Assembly (NCBI GenBank): GCA_029265075.1
Contig: JAJUJZ010000010.1
Coordinates: 1-43,041, forward strand
From: Gammaproteobacteria bacterium
GTDB lineage: Bacteria > Pseudomonadota > Gammaproteobacteria > Pseudomonadales > CAMLJR01
Length of the DNA: 43,041 nucleotides
Reading direction: 5' to 3'
Under the pieces are notes generated by a model. That model saw nothing but the letters and a program-made list of their open reading frames with translations. It searched no databases and was not told the origin of the DNA. A program made the position numbers and the translations under genes. Positions within the stretch are counted from its first letter, which is position 1. The number at the start of each line of letters is the position of its first letter. This document shows, one piece after another, positions 8,233 to 18,020 of this stretch.

Positions 8233-11154
8233 GTGGCGGAGCAGACGTACCCTCAGTTTACTGCCGAGAGTCTGTCGCCGCCCGTGTGGCTGGCCACTGC
8301 CGGCAGCATGGGTGAGCTGATCGCCCGCATGCCGTGGCACAACAGCCCTTTCGGCGCCATTGCGAGCTGGCCCGATGAGCTGCTCCACGCCCTGCGACTC
8401 ACTCTCAGCGCTGCCTTTCCCATCGCCATACACTGGGGCGAGGAGCAGCGCATGCTCTACAATGACGCCTGGGCGCAGCTGATCGGGACCAAGCACCCGG
8501 CCGCCCTGGGCCAGCCCGCCGCCGAAGTGTTTGCTGAAATCTGGCACGACCTCGACCCGATCTTCGCCGCCACCCTGCGCGGCGAAACAGTACTCCGTGA
8601 CAACCAGCCGTTCCCCATCGACCGCGGCACGGGCGATACCGAAGCCTACTTCACGTTCAGCAACAGCCCGCTCAGAAACGTCCACGATGATGTGGTCGGC
8701 ATGGTGACCATCGCCACTGACACCACCGCGAACACCATTGGCACCCGCCGCCGGAATCTGATTGCCGATCTCAATCAGGCGCTGGCGCCGCTGGTATCTC
8801 CTCCGGCAATACAGGCGACGGCGGCGCGCGTGCTCGCGCACCAGCTCGGCGCCGATCGGGTGCTCTACGCCGAGGTGCTTACCGACCGGGGCTACTGCCA
8901 GGTTCTGGGGGGCTATGAAGCGCTGGCTTTGTCATCCGGCAGCCGGCTGGCAGGACGAGCGCCACTGACCTACCTGGAACCGAACCTGCTGGCGCAGCTG
9001 CAGACCGGGACACCAGTCTCCGTCACCAATGTTTTTACCGCGAGCGTGTTGAACGAAGTGGGGCGCGCGCGGGCGCTGGAGCGCGGCGTCCAGGCGCTCG
9101 TGGTCGCGCCGCTCATCAAAGGCGACAAACTGGTGGCCGTCATGGTGGTGGAGCAAGGCCAGCCGCGGTCCTGGAAGGAGTCCGAACGGCTGCTGATCAG
9201 CGCCGCCGCCGATCGTACCTGGTCTACCATAGAGCAGGCCCGGGCCGAACTCGCCCGGCGCCGCACTGAGCTGCGCTTCCGGCAGCTGGCGGACGCCATG
9301 CCTCAGCTGGTCTGGATCGGCGATGCCGATGGCACACTGCGTTACTACAATGCACGGGTCAGTGAATATCGCGGCATTGCTCAGCAGGCCGATGGCAGCT
9401 GGCAGTGGGAGGACTCGGTGCATCCCGATGACCAGGCCGCTGCCTTTGGCGCCTGGCGCGAAGCTCTGTCCACCTTGCAACCCCTGCAGATCGAACATCG
9501 CATCCAGATGGCTGACGGCAGCTGGCGCTGGCATCTCACCCGCAGTCATGCCGCCAGCGATCAGGACGGCAACACCACCTGGTTTGGCACCTCAACCGAT
9601 ATCCACGAATTGCGCGCAGCGGCCGAAGCACTGGCCGCCAGCGAAGAGCTGTTCCGTCATCTTGCCGATGGCATTCCGCACCTGGTGTGGCTGGCGGACG
9701 CCGACGGGCAGCTCGAGTTTTTCAACCAGCGGTACCGCGAATACACCGGCGTCGAATTCCGGGCCGACAATGCCGCCGAACTGCTGCCAGCCCACTGCCA
9801 TCCGGATGATCTTGCGCCGCTGACTGCAGCGTGGCAGCACGCTCACAATACCCGCCGGCCGTTTCTGTTCGAACATCGCATCCGCAATGCTGCCGGCGAC
9901 TACCGCTGGTTTATAGCCCATGCGGTACCCCAGATCGACCAGCGCACCGGCAGGCTGCTGCGCTGGTATGGCACCACCACCGACATTCACGAACAGAAAC
10001 TGGCGGAAGCAGCGCTGCGCGCGGTCAATGAGCAGCTGGTGCAGAGTGATCGCCAGAAAGATGAGTTTCTGGCGGTGCTCGCCCATGAACTGCGCAATCC
10101 GCTCGCGGCCATCCGCAACGTGCTGCAGTTGTTGCAGACGGCGGACTTCGGGAACAACCGGCGCCACTTCGACATTCTCTCCCGGCAAACGCAGATGCTG
10201 ACCGGACTCGTGGATGACCTGCTGGACGTGTCACGAGTCACCCGCGGCGTGATTGAGCTCAGGCGGGAAGTCGTCGATATGACGGCAATCGTCACGCGGG
10301 CCGTGGAAAATGTGCAGCCGCTGATCGACGCCAAGCGCCACCAATTGATGCAGAACCTCCCCACCATCGCCCCCCGCGTTCTCGGCGACCCACTACGACT
10401 CGAACAGATCATAACCAACCTGCTGCACAACGCGGCCAAGTACACCGACCAGCAAGGCCATCTGGCCATCGATCTGGCGACCATCGACAACTGCGTCGAG
10501 CTGCGTGTGAGAGACAATGGCATGGGTCTCGACCCGGCGCTGGCAGAGCATATTTTTGAACTGTTCGGACAGGACCGGCGCGGGCTGGATCGCTCGCAGG
10601 GCGGACTCGGCATCGGTCTCACCATCGTCCGCCAGCTGGTGGAACTGCATGGTGGCACCGTCCGCGCCGCCAGCCAGGGCGTTGGGCATGGTGCCGAGTT
10701 TGTGGTGATGCTGCCACTTGCCGGCACAGGGGACCCGCCAGCGGCGGAGCCGGCCACCAGTGACACGCCGGGCCGGCCGATCCGGCGCGTGCTGGTTGTG
10801 GATGACCGGCGCGACGTTGCCGATACCCTGACCCTGTTGCTGGAGTCTGCAGGACATCAGGTCTGGACCGCCTACGACGGACCGGATGCACTCGTCGCGG
10901 CGGAGCTCCACCAGCCCGACCTGGTGCTGCTCGACATCGGCCTGCCGGGTATGGACGGCTATGAGGTGGCACGACAGCTGCGCCACAACACCCGCACCCG
11001 CCACGCGGTGCTGGCCGCGCTGACCGGTTATGGGCAGCCGGCCGATGCTGCGCAGGCCGAGGCAGCCGGCTTCGATGCCCATTTCGTGAAGCCGGTGGAC
11101 TTCGACAAGCTGGAAGCGTTCATTGAAGATGCCGGCGCCCGCCGGCACTGGTGA
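8233..11154 (+). CDS. hybrid sensor histidine kinase (PAS-GAF-PAS-PAS-HisKA-HATPase-REC)
   Basis: Soluble multi-sensor kinase of 973 residues with no membrane segment. Order: PAS-like domain (about 50-168, with LYNDAWAQLIG), GAF-like domain (about 172-330), two PAS_3 domains with PAC-like ends (GTSTDIHE and GTTTDIHE), HisKA with DEFLAVLAHELRNPLAAI (phospho-accepting His618), HATPase_c with NLLHNAAKYT, DNGMGLDP and GGLGIGLTIVRQL, then a receiver with VVDDRRD, phosphoacceptor Asp901 in LVLLDIGLPGMDG and the KP pair near the end. GTG 8233 is preferred because AGGAG sits nine bases upstream; a TTG at 8101 would add 44 residues with no ribosome site. No partner regulator is adjacent. The gene ends three bases before the convergent pip stop. 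Confidence 0.9.
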   Translation: MAEQTYPQFTAESLSPPVWLATAGSMGELIARMPWHNSPFGAIASWPDELLHALRLTLSAAFPIAIHWGEEQRMLYNDAWAQLIGTKHPAALGQPAAEVFAEIWHDLDPIFAATLRGETVLRDNQPFPIDRGTGDTEAYFTFSNSPLRNVHDDVVGMVTIATDTTANTIGTRRRNLIADLNQALAPLVSPPAIQATAARVLAHQLGADRVLYAEVLTDRGYCQVLGGYEALALSSGSRLAGRAPLTYLEPNLLAQLQTGTPVSVTNVFTASVLNEVGRARALERGVQALVVAPLIKGDKLVAVMVVEQGQPRSWKESERLLISAAADRTWSTIEQARAELARRRTELRFRQLADAMPQLVWIGDADGTLRYYNARVSEYRGIAQQADGSWQWEDSVHPDDQAAAFGAWREALSTLQPLQIEHRIQMADGSWRWHLTRSHAASDQDGNTTWFGTSTDIHELRAAAEALAASEELFRHLADGIPHLVWLADADGQLEFFNQRYREYTGVEFRADNAAELLPAHCHPDDLAPLTAAWQHAHNTRRPFLFEHRIRNAAGDYRWFIAHAVPQIDQRTGRLLRWYGTTTDIHEQKLAEAALRAVNEQLVQSDRQKDEFLAVLAHELRNPLAAIRNVLQLLQTADFGNNRRHFDILSRQTQMLTGLVDDLLDVSRVTRGVIELRREVVDMTAIVTRAVENVQPLIDAKRHQLMQNLPTIAPRVLGDPLRLEQIITNLLHNAAKYTDQQGHLAIDLATIDNCVELRVRDNGMGLDPALAEHIFELFGQDRRGLDRSQGGLGIGLTIVRQLVELHGGTVRAASQGVGHGAEFVVMLPLAGTGDPPAAEPATSDTPGRPIRRVLVVDDRRDVADTLTLLLESAGHQVWTAYDGPDALVAAELHQPDLVLLDIGLPGMDGYEVARQLRHNTRTRHAVLAALTGYGQPADAAQAEAAGFDAHFVKPVDFDKLEAFIEDAGARRHW

Positions 11155-11157
11155 GGC

Positions 11158-12117
11158 CTACGACTCCGCCTGAATGATGCGGGCGAAGCGATCGGTAGCA
11201 CGCACCAGCGCATCGGTAATGCCGGGCTCGAGGGCCGAATGGCCGGCATCACGGATCAGCTGCAGCTCCGCCTGCGGCCACGCCTCCTGCAGCGCGAACG
11301 CCTGATCGAACGGACACACCATGTCGTAGCGGCCATGAATGATCACCCCCGGAATATCGGCCAGCCGGTGCGCATCCTCGAGGATCTGACTGGGTCGCAG
11401 AAAACCGTCATTGACGAAGTAGTGCGCCTCGATCCGCGCCATCGCCAGCGCTTGCCGTGGCTCGGTGAACTGATCGTGCAGATGGGAATCAGGCCGCAGC
11501 GTCGAACAGAGTGCTTCCCAGCCACTCCATGCCTTCGCAGCCGCCATGCGCGCCAGCTCGTTACTGCCGGTCAGCAGACGATAATACGCACGCAGCAGAT
11601 CGCCGCGCTCTGCGACCGGCACCGGTGCGATGAACTGCTGCCAGTGATCGGCAAAGATGCGGCTGGCGCCCTCCTGATAGAACCAGAGCAGATCGGCACG
11701 CCGGCACAGAAAAATCCCGCGCAGAATCAGCGCCCGCACCCGGCCAGGGAAACGCTCTGCGTAGACCAGGCTCAGCGTCGAGCCCCACGAACCGCCGAAC
11801 AGCACCCAGCGATCGACGCCCAGCAGAGTGCGAATGCGCTCCATATCCTGTATCAGCGCCTCGGTGTTGTTGTCTCCGAGCTCGGCGTGCGGCGTTGAGC
11901 GACCACAGCCGCGCTGATCGAACAGGATGATGCGGTACTGCATCGGATCAAAGAAGCAGCGGTGCTTCGGCGTACAGCCACCCCCCGGGCCACCATGGAC
12001 GAACAGCACCGGAATGCCATCCGGTGAGCCGCATTCTTCAACATAGAGGACATGACCGCCATCCACTGGCAGACGGTGGGTCGCGTAGGGCTTGATGTCC
12101 GGGTAGAGACTGCGCAT
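11158..12117 (-). CDS. pip: proline iminopeptidase (S33 alpha/beta hydrolase)
   Basis: Cytosolic peptidase releasing N-terminal proline. The 319-residue protein has the family motifs HGGPGGGCTP (oxyanion region, 41-50), DQRGCGRSTPH (67-77), the nucleophile elbow GGSWGS (Ser110), the acid in HGRYDMVCP and the histidine in DAGHSALEPG. Length and the NTEALIQDMERIR segment are standard for Pip. A stretch of Gly-Gly-Cys-Thr-Pro, conserved in proline iminopeptidases, distinguishes it from other S33 hydrolases. It is convergent with the hybrid kinase gene and downstream of the PEP-CTERM gene, separated from it by the hairpin at 12211-12238. Confidence 0.93.
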   Translation of the reverse strand: MRSLYPDIKPYATHRLPVDGGHVLYVEECGSPDGIPVLFVHGGPGGGCTPKHRCFFDPMQYRIILFDQRGCGRSTPHAELGDNNTEALIQDMERIRTLLGVDRWVLFGGSWGSTLSLVYAERFPGRVRALILRGIFLCRRADLLWFYQEGASRIFADHWQQFIAPVPVAERGDLLRAYYRLLTGSNELARMAAAKAWSGWEALCSTLRPDSHLHDQFTEPRQALAMARIEAHYFVNDGFLRPSQILEDAHRLADIPGVIIHGRYDMVCPFDQAFALQEAWPQAELQLIRDAGHSALEPGITDALVRATDRFARIIQAES

Positions 12118-12210
12118 AGAGCCCCCAGGCGTCTGATCAGGGGCTAGTATGGCGAAGCCGATCAGCGGTGTCAGTAGCAGACTGGTACGCTGGCCCGTCT
12201 CGGGGAGAGA

Positions 12211-12238
12211 CTGGTGAAGGGGCGCAACCCTTCACCAG
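12211..12238 (-). terminator. hairpin downstream of the PEP-CTERM gene
   Basis: Perfect 11-bp inverted repeat (CTGGTGAAGGG / CCCTTCACCAG) with a 6-base loop, six bases past the PEP-CTERM stop codon. The following bases on the minus strand are TC-rich (TCTCTCC) without a clean U-tract, so termination is probable but not certain. Confidence 0.65.
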
Positions 12239-12244
12239 ACCGGC

Positions 12245-12979
12245 TTACGCCTGGCGCTTCCGTGCGAAGCGGAGACCGAGCAACCCGGCGCCGAGCAGTA
12301 GCAGCGATGCCGGTTCGGGTACCTGCGAAGGTGGTGGGAGACTGCCCTCGTCGAGCAGCGCATAGTGAACGGTGCCACCGAAGTTCAGGACTTCACCGAA
12401 GCCATCCCCCCAGAACTCGACCGTCGAGAACGATCCGCTATCGTCAAAAGCGGCGACAAATACCCCGGCACCGCCATTGGTGAGATAGCCATCACCTGTC
12501 ACATCGGACTCGCCGACCGTGATTGGCGCACCATTGTCGAACGAGATATAGAGGTTGGACGGCTGACAGCAGGTGGTCCAGTCGCCGACCTCAAAGCCGA
12601 TCGCGTTCACCGGCGAGTTGAACGTCAGGGTAACGCCGCTCGCCTTGGCATTGATGCCTGGCCCCGACCCATAGGGATCGATCGAGACCATCTGACCACT
12701 GGTAGTTCTGGATGGTGATGAGTTATACAACGTATAAACCGACGGGAACATCACGCTGCCATCATTCTGGGTCACCGTGTAATCAGGCCGTACGATACTC
12801 GCACCCGACGGCAGGCCGTCCCAGTTATCGTGATTGGCAACGCCACCAGCCGATGCCACCGTATTGTTGAAATTGACGAGCCCGCCATCGAAATCGTCAT
12901 AGACGGTCACGATGGTGGCACTCGCCAGGCTCGAGCCCAACAGCAGCGCGGAGCCAAGCAGAGCTGACTTCTCAAACAT
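12245..12979 (-). CDS. PEP-CTERM sorting-domain secreted protein
   Basis: Predicted exported protein of unknown role. Residues 1-21 form a signal peptide (MFEKSALLGSALLLGSSLAS, cut near ASA-TIV). The body (about 22-210) is Gly/Ser/Asp/Thr-rich, beta-strand-like, with a pair of adjacent cysteines (TTCCQPSN). The C-terminus has the sorting signal VPEPASLLLLGAGLLGLRF followed by an ARKRQA basic tail, the tripartite PEP-CTERM signal recognised by exosortase. No exosortase or exopolysaccharide genes are in the window, so the processing machinery must be elsewhere. Such proteins usually accompany extracellular polysaccharide. The ATG at 12979 is chosen because it directly starts the signal peptide; a longer reading from 13054 adds charged residues before it. 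Confidence 0.9.
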   Translation of the reverse strand: MFEKSALLGSALLLGSSLASATIVTVYDDFDGGLVNFNNTVASAGGVANHDNWDGLPSGASIVRPDYTVTQNDGSVMFPSVYTLYNSSPSRTTSGQMVSIDPYGSGPGINAKASGVTLTFNSPVNAIGFEVGDWTTCCQPSNLYISFDNGAPITVGESDVTGDGYLTNGGAGVFVAAFDDSGSFSTVEFWGDGFGEVLNFGGTVHYALLDEGSLPPPSQVPEPASLLLLGAGLLGLRFARKRQA

Positions 12980-13373
12980 TCTCACGGCTTTCTCCCTATC
13001 CTTGGTGAAAACGAATCCGCGCAAGCATTGCGCCAGCGCGCGCGAAACGAGCAATAACTGTTCCGCTAAGGCGCGCCGGCAATCAAATCATCGACTTGCA
13101 GTTATGAATTCTTCTTAGCTCGGCCGTTTGAATGCAAAGAAAACCGACAGAAGTGCCGGACGAAAAATGGAGGAATTTCAATCCTATCCGCCGCTAACGC
13201 TACCGCATAGTGGCAACTGTGTCACAAACCGTTGCCGCTCAGCCTATTCTCATACGGTTCAGCCAGCAAACCTGAGCACTTACGTTATAAAAACACAATA
13301 GCCGAGGTTTGCAAAAATTTCCGACCTCATGCGTACCGGCAACACCACGCCGAGTGATTTTCTCCGCAGGGGA
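12980..13373. other. 394-base non-coding, AT-richer gap
   Basis: Separates hisC (ending 13374) from the PEP-CTERM gene, both leftward, and is visibly lower in GC than the surroundings. Reading leftward, a TTGCAA (13309-13314) to TATAAC (13284-13289) pair exists but with a 19-base spacer, so it is only a weak promoter candidate. A short rightward frame starting at 13168 has no recognisable product. No repeat or RNA gene was seen. Confidence 0.4.
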
Positions 13374-14432
13374 TCACCCAAGAATGCTGTCCAGTGCGCG
13401 CAGCAGTGCGTCGTTCTGCTCTGACGTTCCGATGGTGATACGCAGATACTGCTCGATACGTGGCTGGTTAAAATGACGCACGATGATGCTGTGTTCGCGC
13501 AGGCCCGCTGCCAGCTCCGCGGCATCACGCTGCGGGTGGCGCACGAAGACAAAATTGGCAGCTGACGGAATGACAGCGAAGTTGCGCGCCGCCAGCGCGG
13601 CAGTCAGCGCTTCACGGTCAGCGATGATGCGCGCCCGTGTCACTTCGAAATGCTCGCGATCCGCCATCGCGGCGGCTGCGCCCGCCAGCGCCATTCGATC
13701 GAGTGGATAGGAATTGAAACTGTTTTTGACGCGCTCCAGCGCATCAATGAGATGCGGCTGCGCCACTGCAAATCCAACCCGCAGTCCGGCCAGCGACCGT
13801 GACTTCGAAAGGGTCTGCGTGACAACCAGGTTGTCGTATTGCGCAGTCAGCGGAATCGCCGTGTCGCCACCGAAATCGATATACGCTTCATCCACAACGA
13901 CGACTGAATCGGGATTGCCCGCCAGAATGCGCTCGATTGCTGTCAGCGGCAGCAGGCGTCCGGTCGGTGCATTCGGGTTCGGGAAAATGATGCCGCCATT
14001 GGGGCGCTGGTAATCATCCGGGTTGATGGCAAATGCCGCATCGAGCGGCACCGCTGCATACGGAATCGCATAAAGACCGGCGTAAACCGGATAGAAACTG
14101 TAAGTGATATCGGGAAACAGCAGCGGCCGGCCGTGCTGAAACAGCGCGTGAAAAATATGCGCCAGCACTTCATCGGAACCATTGCCCACAAAGACATGAG
14201 CGGCTGGCACTTCGTAATAGCTGGCCACTGCCTCTTTGAGCAGATCGCCGTCAGGATCGGGATAGAGTCGCAGACTGTCGCCAAGCTCTTCCTGCATCGC
14301 GGCGAGCGCGCGCGGCGACGGGCCGTAGGGATTCTCGTTGGTATTGAGCTTGACCAGCCGTTCCAGCTTCGGCTGCTCTCCGGGCACGTAGGGCACCAGC
14401 GATTTGACGAAGGGACTCCAGAACTTGCTCAT
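13374..14432 (-). CDS. hisC: histidinol-phosphate aminotransferase
   Basis: PLP enzyme (class I/II fold) that transaminates imidazole-acetol phosphate in histidine synthesis. The 352-residue protein shows [13 protein letters not shown] (28-40), VGNGSDEV for the cofactor phosphate (82-89), PNPNAPTG (151-158), [10 protein letters not shown] (178-187) and the Schiff-base lysine in [14 protein letters not shown] (Lys210). Length is normal for HisC. GAGGAG six bases before the ATG supports the start. It stands alone here, next to typA and far from the hisB-H-A-purT-F cluster at 36495-40651, so it is a dispersed his gene or a HisC paralogue that also handles aromatic substrates. Confidence 0.95.
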   Translation of the reverse strand: MSKFWSPFVKSLVPYVPGEQPKLERLVKLNTNENPYGPSPRALAAMQEELGDSLRLYPDPDGDLLKEAVASYYEVPAAHVFVGNGSDEVLAHIFHALFQHGRPLLFPDITYSFYPVYAGLYAIPYAAVPLDAAFAINPDDYQRPNGGIIFPNPNAPTGRLLPLTAIERILAGNPDSVVVVDEAYIDFGGDTAIPLTAQYDNLVVTQTLSKSRSLAGLRVGFAVAQPHLIDALERVKNSFNSYPLDRMALAGAAAAMADREHFEVTRARIIADREALTAALAARNFAVIPSAANFVFVRHPQRDAAELAAGLREHSIIVRHFNQPRIEQYLRITIGTSEQNDALLRALDSILG

Positions 14433-14460
14433 GCCTGACTCCTCTGCCCGGCAGATAAGA

Positions 14461-14502
14461 CTGTGGCAGCCCCGCGGACGCGTCCGGCAGGCGCTGCCAC
14501 AG
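14461..14502 (-). terminator. hairpin downstream of typA
   Basis: Perfect 10-bp arms (CTGTGGCAGC 14461-14470 and GCTGCCACAG 14493-14502) enclose a loop that itself contains the palindrome GGACGCGTCC (14476-14485). On the minus strand it follows the typA stop by 12 bases and is succeeded by TCTTAT, so it is a plausible terminator between typA and hisC. Confidence 0.55.
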
Positions 14503-14513
14503 CATGGTTCAAC

Positions 14514-16331
14514 TCACGATTTGGCGTTCCCGGCCCGCTTGCGCGCGGTTTCGGTCAGCAGCTTCTTGCGCAGCCGGATGCTCAGCGGCGTCACTTCAAC
14601 CAGCTCGTCGTCCTCGATGAACTCGAGCGCCTGCTCCAGCGAGTGCCGGATGGGCGGCGTCAGCACGATGTTTTCATCGGAGCCGGAGGCACGAATGTTG
14701 GTCAGCTTCTTCGCCTTGGTGGGGTTGACCACCAGATCGTTGCCGCGCGAATGGAGGCCGATGATCTGGCCCTCGTACACTTCAACGTTGGGGTCAATGA
14801 AGAGGCGACCGCGCTCCTGCAGTCCGAACAGTGCAAAAGCGAGTGTCTTGCCCTGCACCATCGACACCAGCACCCCATTGGTACGCGACCCCATGTCACC
14901 CGCCTTGACCGGACCGAAGTGGTCGAAAATGGTGGTCATGATGCCGGTGCCGGAGGTAAGCGTCATGAACAGGCCACGAAACCCGATCAGGCCACGCGAG
15001 GGTGCCATGAACTCGAGCCGTACCCTGCCCTTGCCATCCATCTGCATGTTGGTGAGATCGGCCTTGCGACGCCCCAGCTCTTCCATGACAGAGCCCTGGT
15101 GCTCCTCTTCGATGTCAATCACCACGAGTTCGTAGGGCTCGTGAAGCTGACCGTCGATTTCCTTCTGCACCACTTCCGGGCGCGAAACCCCCAGCTCAAA
15201 ACCTTCCCGGCGCATGGTCTCGATCAGCACTGACAGATGCAGTTCACCGCGCCCCGAAACCTTGAACTTGTCGGGTGAGTCGCCCGGCTCGACGCGCAGC
15301 GCCACGTTATGGATCAGCTCGCGCTCCAGCCGCTCCTTGAGGTTGCGCGACGTCACGAACTTGCCTTCCTTGCCCGCAAAGGGGGAATCGTTCACCTGGA
15401 AGGTCATGCTGACGGTGGGCTCGTCGACGGTCAGCGCGGGCAGTGCCTCCGGCTGCGCCGGATCGCACAGCGTATCGGAGATCTGCAGTCCTTCAATGCC
15501 GGTGATGCAGACTATGTCGCCCGCTTCGGCCTGCTCCACTTCGACACGCTCGAGTCCGAGGTAGCCCATGACCTGCAGCACGCGGCCGCTGCGTTTGCTG
15601 CCATCGGCACCGACCACGGTTACCGCGCTGTTGGGCGTGAGACTGCCGCGCGTTACCCGTCCGACACCGATGACCCCCACATAGCTCGAGTAATCGAGGG
15701 CACTGATCTGCATCTGGAAGGGGCCGTCAGCGTCCACCGCGGGCGGCGGTACCTTGTCGACAATCGCCTGATAGAGGGGGCTCAGGTCATCCGCCAGTGC
15801 GGCGTAATCCTCACCGGCCAGCCCGTTGAGCGCCGATGCGAAAATGATGGGGAAATCGAGCTGCTCATCGGTGGCGCCGAGGCGGTCGAACAGGTCAAAC
15901 ACCTGATCCACAACCCAGTCGGGGCGTGCGCCGTCGCGATCCACCTTGTTGACCACCACGATCGGCTTGAGCCCGCGCTCGAAGGCTTTCTGGGTCACAA
16001 AGCGGGTCTGCGGCATCGGGCCATCGACGGCGTCGACCAGCAGCAGCACCGAGTCCACCATCGACAGGACCCGCTCCACTTCACCGCCAAAGTCGGCGTG
16101 GCCGGGGGTATCGACGATATTGATGCGGTAGCCATTCCAGTTGATGGCCGTGTTCTTGGCCAGGATGGTGATGCCGCGCTCGCGCTCCTGATCATTGGAG
16201 TCCATGATGCGCTCGGTGCCCATGTCGCGGCGGTCGATCGTGCCCGACTGCTTCAGGAGCTTGTCGACCAGGGTGGTCTTGCCATGGTCGACGTGCGCGA
16301 TGATGGCGATATTACGTAGTTTTTCGATCAC
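14514..16331 (-). CDS. typA: ribosome-associated GTPase BipA/TypA
   Basis: Translational GTPase acting on the ribosome under stress and in 50S assembly. The product (605 residues) has the G1 box [15 protein letters not shown], switch [29 protein letters not shown], then domain II, domain III ([20 protein letters not shown]), domain V and the BipA-specific C-terminal domain ([16 protein letters not shown]). The start is GTG 16331, giving [18 protein letters not shown], the family N-terminus, with AGAGG eight bases upstream; the 619-residue reading from 16373 adds an Arg-rich leader unlike the family. Preceded by a long leader with a TATAAT box at 16517-16522. Domains III and V here offer an internal comparison for the stand-alone protein at 3751. 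Confidence 0.97.
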   Translation of the reverse strand: MIEKLRNIAIIAHVDHGKTTLVDKLLKQSGTIDRRDMGTERIMDSNDQERERGITILAKNTAINWNGYRINIVDTPGHADFGGEVERVLSMVDSVLLLVDAVDGPMPQTRFVTQKAFERGLKPIVVVNKVDRDGARPDWVVDQVFDLFDRLGATDEQLDFPIIFASALNGLAGEDYAALADDLSPLYQAIVDKVPPPAVDADGPFQMQISALDYSSYVGVIGVGRVTRGSLTPNSAVTVVGADGSKRSGRVLQVMGYLGLERVEVEQAEAGDIVCITGIEGLQISDTLCDPAQPEALPALTVDEPTVSMTFQVNDSPFAGKEGKFVTSRNLKERLERELIHNVALRVEPGDSPDKFKVSGRGELHLSVLIETMRREGFELGVSRPEVVQKEIDGQLHEPYELVVIDIEEEHQGSVMEELGRRKADLTNMQMDGKGRVRLEFMAPSRGLIGFRGLFMTLTSGTGIMTTIFDHFGPVKAGDMGSRTNGVLVSMVQGKTLAFALFGLQERGRLFIDPNVEVYEGQIIGLHSRGNDLVVNPTKAKKLTNIRASGSDENIVLTPPIRHSLEQALEFIEDDELVEVTPLSIRLRKKLLTETARKRAGNAKS

Positions 16332-16676
16332 AGGAGTTGCCTCTCGGGGATGGGTGAGCAGACGCGGTCGCATACGCGGTCGCGCTACCCCGCAGCCAAG
16401 CTCCGTAAACCTCTTTATCAGGTGGGAACATCAACTGCTATGCGGAAGCGCCAGGCAGAGCCGAACGAATCTATTGGGGGCGACTGAACGCCACCACCAT
16501 TGAAAAATGGCGGCGTATTATAGCCCCGCCCCGGTTTCCGCAACAGCACCGCCGACTTAGTAGTTTCCACCGCCTTGCAGTAATCACTGCCCCTTCGTCG
16601 CGGCAGCAGCCGGCGTGCTCGCAACTGACCTGCGCTGCCGCTACAGTTCACCTGATCGCATTTGGAAAGGATCTCG
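16332..16676. other. divergent regulatory gap between typA and NSS transporter
   Basis: 345 bases with no gene. Reading leftward there is a perfect -10 TATAAT (16517-16522) with a weak -35 (TGTTGC, 17-base spacer), implying a typA leader of about 180 bases. The leader contains a direct repeat of ACGCGGTCGC (16362-16371 and 16374-16383) just before the ribosome site. The rightward transporter start has AAGGA at its ribosome site. No RNA structure of a known riboswitch class was recognised. Confidence 0.5.
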
Positions 16677-18014
16677 ATGCATAACAACAGTGGCGATCGG
16701 GCCCAGTGGTCCAGCCGTCTCGCGTTCATCCTGGCCGCCACCGGCTCCACCGTGGGGCTGGGCAATGTCTGGAAGTTTCCCTACGTCACCGGCGCCAATG
16801 GTGGCGGCGCGTTTGTGCTTACCTACCTGATGTGCGTGGTGCTGGTGGGCCTGCCACTGCTGATAGGCGAGCTGCTGGTTGGCCGGCGCGGCCGGGCGGC
16901 ACCGGGAGAGAGCTTCCGTCGCGTCGCGGTAGCTGAAGGCCGGTCTCCGCAGTGGCGCTGGGTGGGCGGGCTCGGGGTGCTGGCGGCCTTCCTCATCCTC
17001 TGCTTCTACAGCGTGGTAGGCGGCTGGTGCGTCGCCTATCTGGCCGAAGCGCTGGCAGGCAATGTCGTCGTCGACGACAGCGCGGCCGTGAGTGGCCTGT
17101 TCACCAGCCTGCTCGCATCCCCGGTACAGCAGGTCGGCTGGCACACACTGTTCATGCTGATGACGGCCGCGGTGGTCGCGCAGGGCATCACCCAGGGCAT
17201 CGAGCGGGTCATTAATGTGCTGATGCCGGTACTGTTCCTGCTGCTGATCGCCCTGGTGATCTACGCCACCACGACACCCGGCTTCGGCGCGGCAGCAGAG
17301 TTTCTGTTCGCGCCCGATTTCTCCCGCCTGAGCCTCGAGTCAGTGCTGGTCGCGCTCGGGCACGCTTTCTTTACCCTCAGCCTCGGCATGTCGGTGATGG
17401 TGGCTTATGGCTCTTATCTGGAGCGCGATGTGCCGCTGCCGCGCACTGCCCTGCAGATCGCGCTGCTCGACACCGGCATCGCCCTGCTCGCCGGACTCGC
17501 GATCTTCTCGGTGGTATTCAGCACTGAAGGTCTGGAGCCGGGCCAGGGACCCGGACTGGTATTCCAGACTGTCCCCCTCGCCTTCAGCAACATGGCCGGC
17601 GGGCCCGCCATCGGGGTGATCTTCTTTGCCCTGCTGCTGTTCGCCGCCTGGTCCTCCGCCATTTCAGTACTGGAGCCTGTCGTCGAACGGCTCGAAGGAA
17701 TGATCGGGCGCCGCCGGGCGACCTGGCTGATTGCCGCCGTCTGCTGGCTGATCGGTGTGCTCTGCGCACTCTCCTTCAACGTGCTGTCGGACTGGACGCT
17801 GCGGGGCAGAGGGCTGTTCGACCTGCTCGATCTGCTCACCACCAACCTGCTGCTGCCGCTCACCGGTCTCGGCGTGGCAATTTTCGTCGGCTGGCGCCTG
17901 ACGCCTGCAACCCAGCGTGAGGAGGTAGGTCGCGCGACCACGCTCTGGCGCTGGGTGGTGCGCTATGTAACACCGCTGCTGGTGCTGGCGGTGTTCATCT
18001 TTAACCTGATCTGA
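16677..18014 (+). CDS. neurotransmitter:sodium symporter (NSS/SNF) family transporter
   Basis: Inner-membrane Na+-coupled importer, most likely of an amino acid. The 445-residue protein shows the family TM1 signature GSTVGLGNVWKFPYVTGANG (sodium and substrate unwound region), a Gly-rich TM2, and about eleven hydrophobic helices, as in short bacterial members such as MhsT; the C-terminus ends directly after the last helix (VTPLLVLAVFIFNLI). ATG 16677 is preferred to the TTG at 16662 because AAGGA lies five bases before it. The substrate cannot be predicted. It converges with the LysR gene with only six bases between stops. Confidence 0.9.
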   Translation: MHNNSGDRAQWSSRLAFILAATGSTVGLGNVWKFPYVTGANGGGAFVLTYLMCVVLVGLPLLIGELLVGRRGRAAPGESFRRVAVAEGRSPQWRWVGGLGVLAAFLILCFYSVVGGWCVAYLAEALAGNVVVDDSAAVSGLFTSLLASPVQQVGWHTLFMLMTAAVVAQGITQGIERVINVLMPVLFLLLIALVIYATTTPGFGAAAEFLFAPDFSRLSLESVLVALGHAFFTLSLGMSVMVAYGSYLERDVPLPRTALQIALLDTGIALLAGLAIFSVVFSTEGLEPGQGPGLVFQTVPLAFSNMAGGPAIGVIFFALLLFAAWSSAISVLEPVVERLEGMIGRRRATWLIAAVCWLIGVLCALSFNVLSDWTLRGRGLFDLLDLLTTNLLLPLTGLGVAIFVGWRLTPATQREEVGRATTLWRWVVRYVTPLLVLAVFIFNLI

Positions 18015-18020
18015 CCAGCG

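Noticed and set aside
14404..15233. Rightward overlapping frames through hisC start and typA end
   Set aside because: Antisense to two well-supported genes, no family resemblance, low-complexity Ser/Arg composition.
15309..16319. Rightward frame of 336 codons antisense to typA
   Set aside because: No motifs and complete overlap with a highly conserved GTPase gene.
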